A DNA stretch of 64,000 nt from Charina bottae (GCA_023362775.1 JALMGJ010000029.1:2880001-2944000); one strand, 5' to 3'; positions 1 to 12,180 are shown, numbered from the stretch's first letter. The notes: a model not told the origin generated them from the letters alone. Made by a program: numbers and translations.

Positions 1-1000
1 TTGAAGGAGCTGCATCTTTTTCTGGTATCGTGTAACTGCCCTTTCCAGCTGATTCTGGTGAAAGATGTGGCTGTTTTAAAGAATTGCAGACAGGTGCTGT
101 GTGTGTCCTCCCACATGTTCTCAAGGGCTTTCCTATCGAAGCGTGCACAGTCTGCCTATTATCAACAACTTATCCATTTACTGATTAAGATGAAGACTCA
201 GAGAGACTGATCTTTTGCTTGTTCCACCTAATTCTGAGACTGATGTCATAATTTAAATTCCCAGCAGGAGTGACTCTGTTGGTCAAAACTCCTAAGAGCA
301 AACTTTGGAAACACCCTGGTAAATTAGGGAGGCCTCACTGGATCCTTAAGTTCTATTCACCCATGTTTGGTGAAAGGATTTGTTTGATTAACTGACAATC
401 ATTTTTTTACTTTTTATGAAATCTTGAATGCCTTCCATTTTTTAAAAAAACAAACTCTGTTTCATTCTGCCTTTTATTAGGCTTTGCAGTTCATTCTGTG
501 GGAAATAATCTTATAAATTAAGGACCAAAATGCTTTAGTTTAATTATAAGCATATGTTCTGAGCTCAGTTGGAGACAAAACAATAAAGGTTTTTTCCCCC
601 CAGTTCATAAGAAGAAAAAGAAAATTTAATAACAATAACAAAACAGTTTGGTGGCAATCCCAAATGCAGCTGCTAGAGAGTATTTAGAGGGACTTGATGC
701 TGAATAAACACACTTAAGATTGTTCTATATGTTACTCAGATCAGAGCTACTGCTAAAAGAAGATGGACTACCTTTCTTTGCTTAACTGGGCTGTCTGCCC
801 TGCAATGACACTGATCAATGTTCCAGGCTGGGCACCAGCCCCTTTGATGCTTTCATTCAATAGCCATACTCTGCTAATTGATAGCAGAGTCAGCACCATT
901 AAGCCGGAAAAAAATGGAGCATTTGAATGTATGGCTCAGGACTCCAAGCATCAGCACCATCATCTCTGCCATCACTACAGGTCAGCCCCCCAACAGTTTG
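1..1000. other. unassigned AT-rich sequence
   Basis: No repeat family or conserved coding segment was recognised here. The open frames present (up to 107 codons) have no recognisable domain and are probably chance frames. Confidence 0.5.
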
Positions 1001-1005
1001 TTTGT

Positions 1006-1310
1006 TTGTTTATTTGTTTATTTATTTATTTATGCGATTTATCACCGCCCACTCCCCCAAGGGGGACTCTTGGCAGTTCACAATAAAATATAATTAATTC
1101 AAATACAGCCATAAATGTTAAAATAACATGCAATAAAACTTATACATATAATATAATAAAATCCAAGTGGCTGAATTTTCTTAAAACCGGGGGGAAAGGG
1201 CACTCTGAGGCCACCCTAAGGTGCTAGCCATCCCCAGGAGTGTACACTCTTCTTCCAATTAGTTGATGATGGCATGCTGTACCTCCTCCCAACCCCCCCT
1301 CAAAATAAGG
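1006..1310 (-). mobile_element. CR1/L2-type LINE 3' end
   Basis: On the minus strand the fragment ends in the usual CR1/L2 tail: a gap-rich 'gggggagtgggcggtgataaat' type block followed by a TTTA/AAAT tetranucleotide run (here ATTT repeats at 1010-1034). The internal part (about 1140-1290) is homologous by eye to 2360-2500 (both contain 'gctagccatccccaag/gag' blocks), so these are two copies of one 3' UTR. No coding capacity remains. Confidence 0.75.
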
Positions 1311-2210
1311 AGCCTGGTCTGAATCCTAGTAATAAAATGATTCATTACAAACATTGATTGGAGGTTTTGTTTCTTTGTTTTTGCAATAATATCTTGTAAA
1401 CTACCAAGCCACTGATGAAAGTGTTTGGTGGAGAGATCTGTGAAACTTCATGTTCTTATAAACAGAAGATGGAGACTGGATTTTATTCCACATTAAAAGA
1501 AAGTTCCTTGAAAACAGACAAGCTAGATTTGTCTCTGATCTGTTACTTTTGTATTGAGCAAGTGGCCACACAACTACAAATCCTTGCACCCATCCAGGTG
1601 AGGATTGCGCTGAAGAACATCCATAAATTGACCAAGTTAACTGAACTGTACGTGAACTCTGCGTATAAAAATTGTATTTGGATGGCCAGTTGTGGAAGAA
1701 GTCAGATAGGCTTCATACCTGACTTTTCAAGTATGATCATACGAGCCCCTTTAGTACAATCTCACATGGAAAAGGTCCAGTTAGAGGTGTGCAAAAAGTT
1801 TTAATCGTGAAATATTTTGAGCTTGAAATGCCCTACCCCAAGCTCAGATGCCCTGTTCTGAGTCCAAACCAGCTTTCCAGTCCCACCAGAAGTGTCCTGA
1901 TGTAATTCAAAGTTCTGAAAATGTTCCTACCTTGAAAACAGACTTTTTCAATGATTCAAAGACAAAATGGGGCACTTTTGAGTTCAGTACTGTGACTTTA
2001 GGTCAGATGGGTCTGGCCAAATACATGTCCTGGTGGCAGGTGCAGCTGGTGGATTGCTATCCAAGCTCACCAGCAATCAGCTCCAGCACATCAGCGCAAA
2101 CAGGAGGAAGTGATGCATATTAAATCTGCCCCAGCCCCCCTAAATCCTCTGTGGGGCCCTGCAGAGAAAACAAGGTACTGGGCTTGTGTGAATCCTCTAA
2201 CTAGAGAAAC
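1311..2210. other. unassigned sequence with a 129-codon open frame
   Basis: The frame 1415-1804 (+) is open for 129 codons but shows no domain I recognise, no splice context and no repeat-protein similarity. I see nothing else assignable. Confidence 0.4.
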
Positions 2211-2211
2211 T

Positions 2212-2560
2212 TCATTTATTAATTTATTAATTTATTAATTTATTAATTTATTTGATTTATCACCACCCATCTCCCCCGCGGGAGACTCTGGGTGGTTTAC
2301 AAACAGAGTATAACTCATTAAAATACAATTATAAATAGACTAAAATTCATCTTAATTAACAATTTATAAATATAATAAATATAGTAAAATCCAAATGGCA
2401 GAATCTACTTAAGTCCATGGGAAGGGCACTCCATGGCCACCCTAGGGCGCTAGCCATCCCCAAGAGCATACTCTCTCCGTCCCGCCCCAAGCATATTGAC
2501 ACAACCAGGTTTTAAGCTTTTTCCGAAAGTCCAGGAGCGAGGGGGACTGTCTTATCTCCG
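2212..2560 (-). mobile_element. CR1/L2-type LINE 3' end
   Basis: Minus-strand 3' UTR fragment. Its tail on the plus strand is a TTTATTAA-type run (2212-2252) followed by the hairpin-like block 'ctcccccgcgggagac' and 'gggtggttta'. It continues through a block shared with the copy at 1006-1310 into 'ccgaaagtccaggagcgagg', a typical CR1/L2 3' UTR phrase. 5' truncated, no coding part. Confidence 0.78.
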
Positions 2561-2929
2561 GACAATATATACAGAGAATGCAAATAACATGATACATTGA
2601 ATTCCTGGTCAGATCAAGGAAGTCAAGGATGATTATCCCTTTGGTGATGAGGGCTTGCATGTATTTATGTGTGTACCAGGGCATGTGAGGTTGAGGGCTG
2701 GATTGGGCAAGCAATGACTCAAAACTGGTTGGCCTTTATCATATATATGACTGGGGCTCAGATTCTGTTTTGTGGGGGAAGGATATTTCTTTGATACCTA
2801 CTTGAGGCATACTGAATATGCTGGGCTTATTGAATACACAGATGGATCCGGAAGGACAGTCGGACTCACCTCCTGCTGATTATGTGGGTTGTGAAATTGT
2901 GCTTAGTTCCTGGCCAGTCAATGGACAGG

Positions 2930-3110
2930 TCTACATAGCTGTCTTGGTAACAATATTGGCAGCATTTTGCCTCTGCCTGTGTTCAGACTGGGTCCTCCCC
3001 CCCCAAATTTCACAATCTAACCCACACTCCTGGGATTTCCTGGATAAACTCCCAACCAAGAACTAACCAGGCCCAAATTTGCTTTGCCTTTTTAGATACC
3101 AGTCCTGGTC
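2930..3110 (-). mobile_element. 5S rRNA-like SINE remnant
   Basis: On the plus strand, 3030-3095 resembles the antisense of the 3' half of 5S rRNA: a 'cctgggatttcc' block, then 'aactcccaaccaagaactaaccaggccc', which parallels the reverse complement of the 5S internal promoter region. It is preceded by a diverged 'ttttgcctctgcct' block of the kind found 3' of the head in 5S-derived SINEs. The copy is old and the boundaries are approximate. Confidence 0.5.
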
Positions 3111-3199
3111 AATTGGGTGTTGTGATCTGCTACAACTAAAAGGCAAAGATTATCTCAAATTAAGTTTGACTTCTGGTTCTTATGCAGGTTCTTATGTAG

Positions 3200-3350
3200 T
3201 TGTCTTGTACTGTATGCAAGTGGTTTGCCATTGCCTTCTGCCAGGATGTTCTTCCCAGTCTAGGCTAGATATCTGGGATTTTGTGGTAGCCTTCCATCTA
3301 CATACTAACCAGATCCAATCTAGCTTCCCAACCCACACAATATCAGCCAG
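3200..3350 (-). mobile_element. 5S rRNA-like SINE remnant, second copy
   Basis: Same arrangement as at 2930-3110: 'tggtttgccattgccttctg' (3220-3241) followed by 'ctgggattttgtggtagcct' and 'actaaccagatccaatctag' (3270-3325), resembling antisense 5S rRNA. Two diverged copies lie about 250 bp apart in the same orientation. Assignment is by eye only. Confidence 0.55.
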
Positions 3351-3359
3351 ATGAGCCTC

Positions 3360-3869
3360 TTTCAAACCATGTCTTTCTCGTTGATCAGGAAATGTCAGTC
3401 ACTTGCAGGCTTGCAATTGAATTAGAGTCAATATAAGAAAATAAAGTCCCATTTAAATTAATGAGAAATTGGCATAACTGTGATGCAAAGCCTTCATTAG
3501 TCTTATTTCCAAATAGATACATAACTAATTGAGAAACAGAGTTTTAAGAACAAGTACTGGAAATATTTTGGTCAGCACATCTTTATGTAAGCATACTACA
3601 GATTTATATGAAAGATAACATAAACCCTCTCTGGGTCTCACTGCTGGTTAAATGCCAATGGCTGTGGGAATCATTTCTGCTTTATTTTTATAGAAAACAG
3701 CATCCAGAAGAGCTTGTGGCAGAAGCAAGAAAAATAAAAAAATGTCTCTCCTGAAACACATTTGGAGTCAGCAGCAAGGATGAGAACTTGCATGGCTCAA
3801 GAAAATGGGCAAATTGATAAATGCATCCTCACCCATATTTGATTTGATTTGAATCTGAATTTTGAATTT
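3360..3869. other. unassigned sequence
   Basis: No coding segment or repeat family recognised. AT-rich, with scattered short frames only. Confidence 0.4.
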
Positions 3870-4500
3870 GAATCTACTGGAGTTTCATCTCTTCAGGGCA
3901 ACCGAGAACTAGTCCACTGCCTCTTCTACAAGACAACCCTTTAGGTATCTGAGGCCTGCTATTTTATCTCCCCTCAGCCTTCCCTTCGACAGGCTAAATA
4001 TACCCAGTTCCATTATAGTAGCCATTTCTCATGGGGTTTGGCTTCCAGTTCCTCACCATCCTGCCCTCCTCTGAACTTGCACCAGTCTGCCCAATATCCC
4101 AAGTGGGTCCTGACTAAGAGTGCAGTGAGACAATTGCTCCCAGTGATCTGCATTTTGTGACCCTGCATTAGTCTTTTTAGCAACTATATCACACTGTTGC
4201 TAGCTCATCCCTGTTAAATGTTAGGTGGTTTGTTTCAGTCCCCTGTTCAAGCCAGTCTAGGTCTTTTTGAATTTTCTCTTTATTTTCTAAAGTGTTAGTC
4301 ACTCCCCCTGGTTCTGTGCCATCTGCAGATCTGATCGTTATCCCCTCAACCCCTTTATCCAGGTAGTAAGTAAAAGATTATCAACCTATATTCATAGGAA
4401 AGGCCTGGTGCAACTTTCCTAGACTGTATCTCTCTTTCCCAGAGTGGTGCCCAATGACCAGTGGAGATTGGTAATAGCAGGCTAACACATGTGGGGGGCA
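3870..4500 (-). mobile_element. ancient CR1 LINE remnant (antisense)
   Basis: The plus strand reads like the antisense of a CR1 3' region: 'ctcagccttcccttcgacag', 'ccatcctgccctcctctgaa', 'ccaagtgggtcctgac', 'gcagtgagacaattgct', 'ccatctgcagatctgatcg' occur in the order seen in avian and reptilian CR1. It is heavily diverged, with no open frame, so it is an old insertion. Confidence 0.65.
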
Positions 4501-5462
4501 CCTCAGGGGAGGTGGGTAAAAACATCTGGTCACTCAGAGTAGAATTCATCAGCCAATCTGGTATCCACCAATGTGGAAACTAGCAGTTTTCCTCGTTAAA
4601 AAAAACCCTTAAAACTTGAGAGTAGGCAGTACTAAGTTAAATCAGGCTGAGACTGTAAAAGAAAGTAATTAAAGGGGCTGTATTTCTCCCCCTCAAATGT
4701 CAGATTAAGCTGCCACATATTTTAAAGTACACGTTACAATGTAATTCAGGTTGATTTTTAAACTTGCAAACTTGCAGTTTAATCCCTTCATTTGCCACAC
4801 AAGGAAAAGAAGATTTGGGACAGGAATGAACTGACATGCAAAAATATTAAGATGATTATAACATTCAAATAGGTCCTGACATTCATCTGTACCTATCTGG
4901 AGGTTCAAATGCAGCTTTTGATGAAACTATTGTTTCGGTAGCTTATGCCTATTGGTCATTCTTTTGACATTAAACTATCTTCTCAGCAGTTATAACCTGT
5001 TTTTATATAGCAAATAGAAAACAACTTTAATGTAAATGGTGAAGAAACTGGAAATGTAAACAGGAGAGGAATTCTTCAATGGGATTCATTGTTTCCATTG
5101 CTTTTTATCTTCTCAGTGATATCCCTCACTCATATCTTGAATAAAACAAAACTTGGATATGAATTGTCAAAAGAAAGTTAAAAAAAACAGGGGACTGAAA
5201 CAATATATGGATGAGTTGATGCTATATGGAAATTCAAAAATTGAAATTGAATCTTTACTTAATATTGTCAGGACATATAATGATGATATTAAAAAGGAAT
5301 TTGGATTATGCTCAGCATAAAGAAAGGAAAAAATTGAACAAAATGAATATATACATTTTAAAAACAGGAATCTCATGAAATATTTGCCCATAAAGGAAAG
5401 CTACAAATAATACAAATAATAATATAAATAATGCTTGGATCAGATAACATCTTCCAGGGTAA
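4501..5462. other. unassigned sequence
   Basis: AT-rich. No coding domain or repeat family recognised. Confidence 0.4.
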
Positions 5463-5805
5463 ATTTTTATTTTTTATTTTTATCCCGCCTTTATTATTTT
5501 TATAAATAACTCAAGGCGGCGAACATACCAAATACTCCTTCCTCCTCCTATTATCCCCACAACAACAACCGTGTGAGGTGAGTTGGGCTGAGAGACAGGG
5601 ACTGGCCCAAGGTCACCCAGCTGGCTTTCATGCCTAAGGCGGGACTAGAACTCTCTGTCTCCTGGTTTGCTATTGGCTCCTTCCTAAGGCTGGGAGAGAG
5701 TGACTGGCCCAAGGTCACCCAGCCGGCTTTCATGCCTAAGGCGGGACTAGAACTCTAAGTCTCCTGGTTTCTAGCCCAGCACCTTAACCACTAGACCAAA
5801 CTGGA
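5463..5805 (-). mobile_element. MIR-like CORE-SINE with duplicated 102-bp segment
   Basis: Minus strand: tRNA-like head ('ccagtttggtctagtggtta', A-box-like), a MIR-type core ('ctgggtgaccttgggccagt') and an L2-like tail ending 'aataataaaggcgggataaa'. The core segment is present twice (about 5597-5700 and 5701-5775), with the spacer 'gctattggctccttcct' between copies. The same duplication, further amplified, occurs in the copy at 27,635-28,184. Confidence 0.85.
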
Positions 5806-6286
5806 CGGGGGTGGGTGGGTTTAAAAACCAGTAAAAAATATTTAAAACACGTGAGAAAAATTCTAAATTAAAAATTAAATGGTGGAAATACAATCAAGGC
5901 ATAAATATATGGGTGACACAAATAATCAGATATAATTTTACTGGTATAGTAAAATGTACACAGCTTGAATTGGACAATTTATATAGAAAAATATATAATT
6001 TTTGTTTTCGGAAGAAATGTCACTGTAGTTAAGAGTGTTCAAAGGTCATGCGTCAAGTGAGTAAGGAAGAGTTTAGAAGAAAATGGCAACTAATACAAAC
6101 ACCTAATGTAATTTATATAGTATGGAGCCTGACTTTTGGTATGTCCTGTATGTGTGTGTGTGATATCTATGGCATCTGTGCAAAACGTTAAAATTTTTCA
6201 GTTTGATGAATCACAAAATTGACAAAGTTGTTGAAAAAGATGTTAAAATTTTGAGATTTTTGCAAAGAAACTGATTGCTATTTAGA
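5806..6286. other. unassigned AT-rich sequence
   Basis: Nothing recognised apart from short A/T-rich stretches. Confidence 0.4.
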
Positions 6287-6420
6287 ACATTTATTTATTA
6301 TTTATTATTTAAATTTATATGACCGCCCAACTCCCCCAACGGGACATGTAACATGACATGGAACAATAATTGAAAATAAAAGATTAAGAGAATCAGAAAA
6401 AAAATTACAAAATATAGAGG
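6287..6420 (-). mobile_element. short CR1/L2-type 3' tail
   Basis: TTTA-rich run followed by 'atgaccgcccaactccccca', the antisense of the CR1/L2 3' terminal block. Strongly 5' truncated. Confidence 0.6.
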
Positions 6421-6658
6421 GGTTCTTATTTATTTATTTACAGTCTCAAACCAATAAACCACAGGCACAAAATTTAAAATACAAAAAAACCAAACCTGAA
6501 ACAATAAATGAGAATAGGCATTAACCGTCTTCTGCAAACCAAAGCTATTGAAATGGCTAGATTATGGAAAAGATCTTGCAAAATCATCCCTATAGTTCTT
6601 GGTGCATTTGGTAGAATAACAATTTTATAAGAACTAAATATTTTGGCTAACTCAATTA

Positions 6659-6850
6659 CAGGTAGTCCTCATTTAACGACCACTTGTTCAGCAACCATTC
6701 AAAGTTACAACGGTGCTCAGCAAGGAGACTTATGGCCAGTCCTCAAAGTACCAGCAATCTCAGCATCCCTGCGGTCACGTGATCGCGATTTGGGTGCTTG
6801 GCACTTGGCTCGCAATTATAACAGTTGCAGCGGCCCACAGTCACGTGATC
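6659..6850. mobile_element. squamate MITE-like repeat (caggtagtcctc family), rearranged
   Basis: Starts with 'caggtagtcctcatttaacg', the terminal sequence of a very common reptilian non-autonomous DNA element, and contains its characteristic blocks 'ttacaacggtgctcagcaa' and 'gcggtcacgtgatcgcgatt'; 'cacagtcacgtgatca' repeats near the end. The far terminus is missing, so the copy is truncated. Confidence 0.6.
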
Positions 6851-6852
6851 AG

Positions 6853-7230
6853 ATATAGACTGTTAGAAGTAAAAGGAAGGAATATAAAGTTGGTTTATTT
6901 GATCAAGGTTGAAACAAGATATGTTGTTACTTCTGGTAACCCTTTATGGACTTTCTGCTGACACCAGGACTGAAAATATTATATTTTATGGATTTGTTTA
7001 TAGATAAGAGATGGGATATGGGATAAAGAGATAATGTTTGTAACCTCAGAAGGGATGAAGAGTCACTAAATGTGTTTATAATTGTGATGAAGGTTGGAAG
7101 TCACTTCTTTTCTCTTTCTTTATTCTTACTTTTCTCTTTTCTCTTATACTTTTTACTCCTTTCTATTCTCTTTTCTTTAAGTTTAGTTTGTATTAGATTT
7201 TACTATTATAATCAAAATTATTAAATATGT
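6853..7230 (+). mobile_element. L1 3' UTR fragment
   Basis: Clearly homologous to 38,100-38,512, starting at 'actgttagaagtaaaaggaa' and running through 'ggtaaccctttatggacttt' and a pyrimidine-rich stretch to 'attattaaatat'. The other copy ends in an A-tail next to a TSD, so this is the 3' UTR of an L1 subfamily different from the full-length L1 at 13.7 kb. No coding part. Confidence 0.65.
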
Positions 7231-7392
7231 GCATGCACACATTTGTCAACTTGCCAAATCTCCATCAAAAATTCCACCTTTCCAGGTTATTATTTGCCTC
7301 CAGAGTTGCTGTTTGCTATATCAAAATTGGGTTCAGCCCTCTTTAATAAGAAAGATTATGGCAAATATTTTTTCTTAAAAAATACTGTTCTT

Positions 7393-7438
7393 AATGAAGT
7401 CACAGAGTCGGAAGCGACTGAGCGAATAAAAAACAAAA
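7393..7438 (+). mobile_element. minimal BovB LINE 3' tail
   Basis: About 45 bp matching the BovB 3' end, 'gaagtcacagagtcggaagc' then 'gactgagcgaataaa'. The same block ends the BovB copies at 38,057 and 44,364. The hexamer aatgaa flanks both sides and may be a short TSD. This is an extreme 5' truncation. Confidence 0.6.
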
Positions 7439-7439
7439 T

Positions 7440-8875
7440 GAACCTTCTAATTTTGCCCTTCAGCTTTATTACAGGCTGGAGCTGAAGTCTAAGGGATGAG
7501 ATTAAGCTAAATGCTTAATGGGAAATAAATTGATTGATTGATTGAGGAAGTTAAGGTGAACTTACGATTTCTGGAGAGAGTAAAGATTTCAAAATATAAA
7601 TCCTAGATTAGTGTACGTGGAAATAAACCTCATTGAATTCAGAGGCAATTAATTCTTAGGTTAGCATAGGACTATAACCAAAACTGTTGAGAAAAATGTT
7701 CTGTATTGCATATTTCTACTAGAATTGACAACAAAGACTTTTTTCCCTCACAGCTTGAAACTGAAGTTAAATTGGGGAGCTGAAACTGGTATCATCCCAA
7801 CTTACTTAGTGAAATTATTCTAATGACATCAACTAAATGAGAACAGTGTTCAGGCTAAACGTTCCAAACATGTCCATCTGAGACCAGTTTTATATAAATT
7901 GAATAATTGAGCACATCTGGGCAAAAATAAATTGTGTATATTCTTGCCATATATCAAATGAAAGGGCAGTTCCAAACAATCAAAGGCACCCTTTAAAAGG
8001 TTTCCCTGGCTCTTATTTCATTTTTCTTCCTAATGTTAATGTGCAGTCCTTCCTGGACTATTCCACTCTTAAGGACAATTTGTAGGAAATGTAGCTTCTT
8101 CAAAAGGACCTCACTTGTCACTTATGCTTTGTCTGTAAGTACCAGATTGACATGTTTTCTTAGTGACCATGTATTCCTTATCACCCTTACCATATAAATC
8201 CCTGTTATAGTTATATACATTAACACATGAAAACATACCTCAAAATCAAGCTGACGTCCTGATACTTACACAAACTTATCCATATTGCTATCCAGTGGCT
8301 TCTTACTGCCTTTTTATGGGTTGTTTTTCTGACTTCCATCCTAACCAATAGCCCTGTATTCCTTGGGGATCTCCCAAGAACTAACTGAGCTTTTAGCTTT
8401 TTAAGATCTAACAGGTTTGTCTAGGTGCTGCACAGTAAGACATCTGAAAGAAATGTTTGGAACACAATCCATTTTGGATACTGCTTCAAGAGATGTTGGG
8501 TGGGAATGAGAATCTAAGTGGTGAACATAAGCCCACTTTGAAGGTCAAGAGTTATTCTGCTCTCTCTACAGAGTTTGGAAACTGGTTTTCAGAGGATTTC
8601 AAATCCTGTGGGGTGGATCAACTGATGGCCCTTCAGTGCTACTCTGGCCTTCAAGTTAATTAGTGGAGGTTCAGGCAATTTTTCTCACTACTGTATAATC
8701 CTGCTAGGTCTTCCAGCTGATCCATGACTTCAGTTGACTGATTGAAAAGCTCTCTCTCACAGACCATAGAACTTCAAAGGTTCAGTATGATGTGGAAAAA
8801 AAATCATTTGGAGATATTAAACGTTCTGCAATGGTATGGACACAGGCAGGAGACAAGCCAACTCTGGTTGGGAAA
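7440..8875. other. unassigned sequence
   Basis: No coding domain or repeat family recognised. Confidence 0.4.
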
Positions 8876-10060
8876 ATATTTTTTTATTACAAAATGTTAA
8901 ATACAAAATAAGTGCTGCCTTACAATAAACAGTAGTATATGTTCTCATTTGTTATAATATTTTCTGTTCTCCCATTCCTTGCACCTATGTATATCCTTAC
9001 TTTACAACTTTTACAGTGCGGTTATGATCATCCCCTTTTTCTCTTTCTAATCCTTATTTTTCTTAAGTTAAAAATCATTTCTATCCTTTACTATTATTCT
9101 CTGTCCTTTTTTCTACACTATATTCTCTTTTATTACTTACTGATTTTCCTTGTGCCAATGTATCCTATAACAATAGAACCTTTAATTCTATGTCTAACCT
9201 TCTGCTTTCTATTCTTCCCGCTATTTCTCTACTGTGGTTTCTAGGATCTCAGGCCCAATGCTCTACTGTCCCCTCTCCCAGAGTCACTTGCTTGTGGGTT
9301 CCAGCCCCTGAGTTGGCCTCCTCTCCACCTGGTTGGTCTCACTGGCCAGTGCCAGGTCCCTGGGGCCTGCTCTTGCTGCCAGCTCCTTCCAATTCCTTTG
9401 CAGGTTTTTTGTTGTTCTTCCTGCCAATCTGCTTCTAAGTGGTCATGCCGTGGCCTCTCCGGCCTTCATGCTTCCTTTGAGGTCTTCCAGGCCCCATTCC
9501 CCGGTCACCACCACTGCCTCCAGGCCTCTCCTGCCACTGCCAGCCCCCTTAGGACCATCTTTCCCTTCTGCAGCCACCTCCTTCAGGTCCTCCAGAACCA
9601 CTTCTCCAGCCACGCTGCAACCGTTGCCACTTCTCCCAGTTGGCACTGAGGAGGTAGGGAAAAGACTGGCCACCTTCCTTTCCATACTCTTCTCCCTGTC
9701 TGTCCCCAGTGAGCAGGGCTGTTTTCATGACTGGGAGCTGTTGCTGGTGTTCCGCATTTGACACTGCCCCTTCCTCCCTCTGACACCATGGCGCTCTATA
9801 GCATCTGCCCCACACATATGCTCTTCTCTGCTGTCACCATGCCAAAGAAAAACTGACCTCCACTGAGGCAGCTGCATTCCTTCTGAAAGGGGCTCTTCTT
9901 CTTCACATGGTGGGGCCCTTAACCAAGTCCAGCATGGAGGGAGGGTGAAGCAGTTTTATTACCCTGCAGCTGGCCTCCCACACATTCATCCCCCTTCCCC
10001 AAACACTCCAATCACAGGATGTTCCCCTCCTGGTCCTTGGGGCTATGAGCAAATTCTATA
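8876..10060. other. unassigned block, AT-rich then GC-rich
   Basis: 8876-9240 is AT-rich. 9250-9900 is distinctly GC-richer and pyrimidine-biased on the plus strand, giving overlapping open frames on both strands (for example 9333-9761 + and 9443-9685 -) rich in Ser/Pro/Ala or Glu/Gly. The mirror-image openness on both strands is a composition effect. An antisense LINE 5' region is possible but I cannot support it. Confidence 0.35.
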
Positions 10061-11200
10061 AAGCACTGTACGAGAGCTACAGTTGGAAGCAGCCACTCTC
10101 AACCTGGTGCCCTCCACATGCCTTGGATTTCAATCCCCCTAATTCCTAGCCAGCAGAACAACTGAAGTCCAGCACTTCACATGGAAAGAACCAGCTTAGA
10201 AAAATCTACTCACCTGAGGCCTTGTGTTGAAATCAAGCCCTATTTTAATAGGAATTGCCAGTTCCTGGAATTTGAAAGCTAACAGCTTGCAGGCTCCACT
10301 CCCCTAACACTTTAATAACACTTGACTTCACAAATCCATCCAAGCCCATGCAAGCCAAAATCTCACACAAGACCCACAGCCAAATTAAAGTACTTGATGG
10401 CTTGAATTTGCTAGCAGTAAATCAGCCTATTCAGAGTAATGGAATTATTATGGGTGGGTCATTAAGTAACTGCTGTGCACTAAAAATAGGTAGAATTCTT
10501 CTCAGGGGTGTAAGATTTGTTTTTGCAGACAAGAAGCTGCTAAATGACAGAAATATTTTAAAGTTTTGTTTAGAGATGCTGTTTTCTTTTCTCTTCTGTT
10601 TTGCAAGGCAGTTGGTGAAGAACATTATGAACATGGCTTTAAAATACCAGACAGGACAATTCATTGTGATTTCTTATTAAGGCTGTTTCCAACTCATAGT
10701 ACATGTTTCTGCATACTCCTGCATTAGAAGAAAAATCTTCTTTGGGGGATCTTATACACTCATTAATATTTGAATTCATTATATTTTCACAAAGAAGATG
10801 TCCATCAGAAGCCATTTCTCGGGATTTTACCTCTTCTGCTCCAGGGCATTCTTCAAACATACCTGCAGTGCTCACATGGAGCAAAAACAATAACTATACT
10901 GTAAAAATAATTTCAACCTATCAAAAAACGTTGCTTGCCATTTGTAGTTCACATGTCTTCACTGCATACCCGATGTCCATAGATATCTCTTTTCATATTT
11001 AAAGCAACTGGTGAAAGGGGTTAGAGAAAAATCCCAGGACTTGCTCAGAACCAGCCAGTGAGCTATACAGTTGAGGGGGATTTGAGTCCAACTAGTCCAT
11101 CCCCTCCCTCTCACTGGCCCTTTAGTAAGTGGACAGTGCTGAAGAGCTCCACCCAGGGAATGTTTCACCTAGGAGATAAGAGCCTTACAACCATCCTGTG
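10061..11200. other. unassigned sequence
   Basis: Open frames 10,348-10,680 (+) and 10,639-10,890 (-) have no recognisable domain. No repeat family was recognised. Confidence 0.4.
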
Positions 11201-11288
11201 AAAAATCAGGTGTCTGGTAGCACCTTTCCCAACTAACATATTTTATTTAAAGTTGGAAAAGGTGCTACCAGATGCCGTCTGATTTTTT
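11201..11288. repeat. imperfect hairpin repeat
   Basis: Inverted arms at 11,201-11,234 and 11,251-11,288 around a 16-bp AT-rich loop. Each arm contains 'ctggtagcacctt' or its complement 'aaggtgctaccag'. The arms differ by a few bases. It may be a tiny foldback element. Confidence 0.6.
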
Positions 11289-11613
11289 GCTACCATTGAC
11301 TACCGTTGCTCTCCTCCAGCCAACCGTTCTGTGAGGCAGCTGAGGGGAAACAAAAAGTCCAAAGAGCTTCCTGGATGAATAGGAATTTGAAGATGGGCTT
11401 TTTTCTTGGACCTTCTCAGATGATCCACAGAATTACATCACTGGGTTTGCACAGTAAAGAGGAAGCATGAAATCAGAGTATGCTTGCTACCAAATTTGGG
11501 GTGAGGAGGAGGAGATAGAAAGCTGTGTAGAGTTGCTTAAATATTTCTATAAGATAGGAACGCCCAGAGTTCCCTTGCAGGGAGATGGAGCGGTAAGTAC
11601 AAATCGAATTATA

Positions 11614-11659
11614 AATGAATGAATGAATGAATGAATGAATGAATGAATGAATGAATAAA
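11614..11659. repeat. (GAAT)n microsatellite
   Basis: About eleven tandem GAAT units, nearly perfect, degenerating to AAAT at the end. Confidence 0.95.
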
Positions 11660-11948
11660 TGCGCTTCAGTGGGAAGGGGGGAAAGTTATTTTAACTGGAG
11701 CTTCCGGATTGTTTGAACGAAGTACCAGGTGTCAACTGTACATTCATTCATACTGAAAATAGTTCTCAAGATTCATTGTTCAGATAGCCCTAAAGATGGA
11801 GACTTGCTTTCTGAGCCAAATGTAAAAGAAACCAGCAGAGTGGTTAGGTAGGCATAATGATAATGAAGAATAAATAATTCTTCTCACCATTTTGAGGCAA
11901 GAAATACATTACAATGGTAGTGCAAAACCTAACGTAGGCTTTAAAAAA

Positions 11949-12180
11949 AGGTAAAGGTTTCCCCTGCACAGTCGTGTCTGACTCTAGGGGCTGGTGCTCA
12001 TCTCCGTTTGTTAGCCGAAGAGCCAGAATTGTCCGAAGACGCTTCTGCGGTCATGTGGCCAGCATGACGCACGTGGAACGCTGCTACCTTCCCACCGAAG
12101 TGGTACCTATTCATCTACTTGCATTTGCATGCTTTCGAATTGCTAGGTTGGCAAGAGCTGGGGCGAGCGTGGGAGCTCTC
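11949..12180 (-). mobile_element. Sauria-type tRNA SINE, 5' truncated
   Basis: The minus strand ends in the 'cctttacctt' tail. The body ('ctagagtcagacacgac', 'gaagcgtcttcggacaattc', 'aattcgaaagcatgcaaatg') matches the other SINE copies of the window. The tRNA-related head is missing: similarity stops at 'gagctccc', before the B box. No TSD was resolved. Confidence 0.85.

Noticed and set aside
9333..9761. Ser/Pro/Ala-rich ORF of 142 codons
   Set aside because: Open frames on both strands in a composition-biased block, without any conserved motif.
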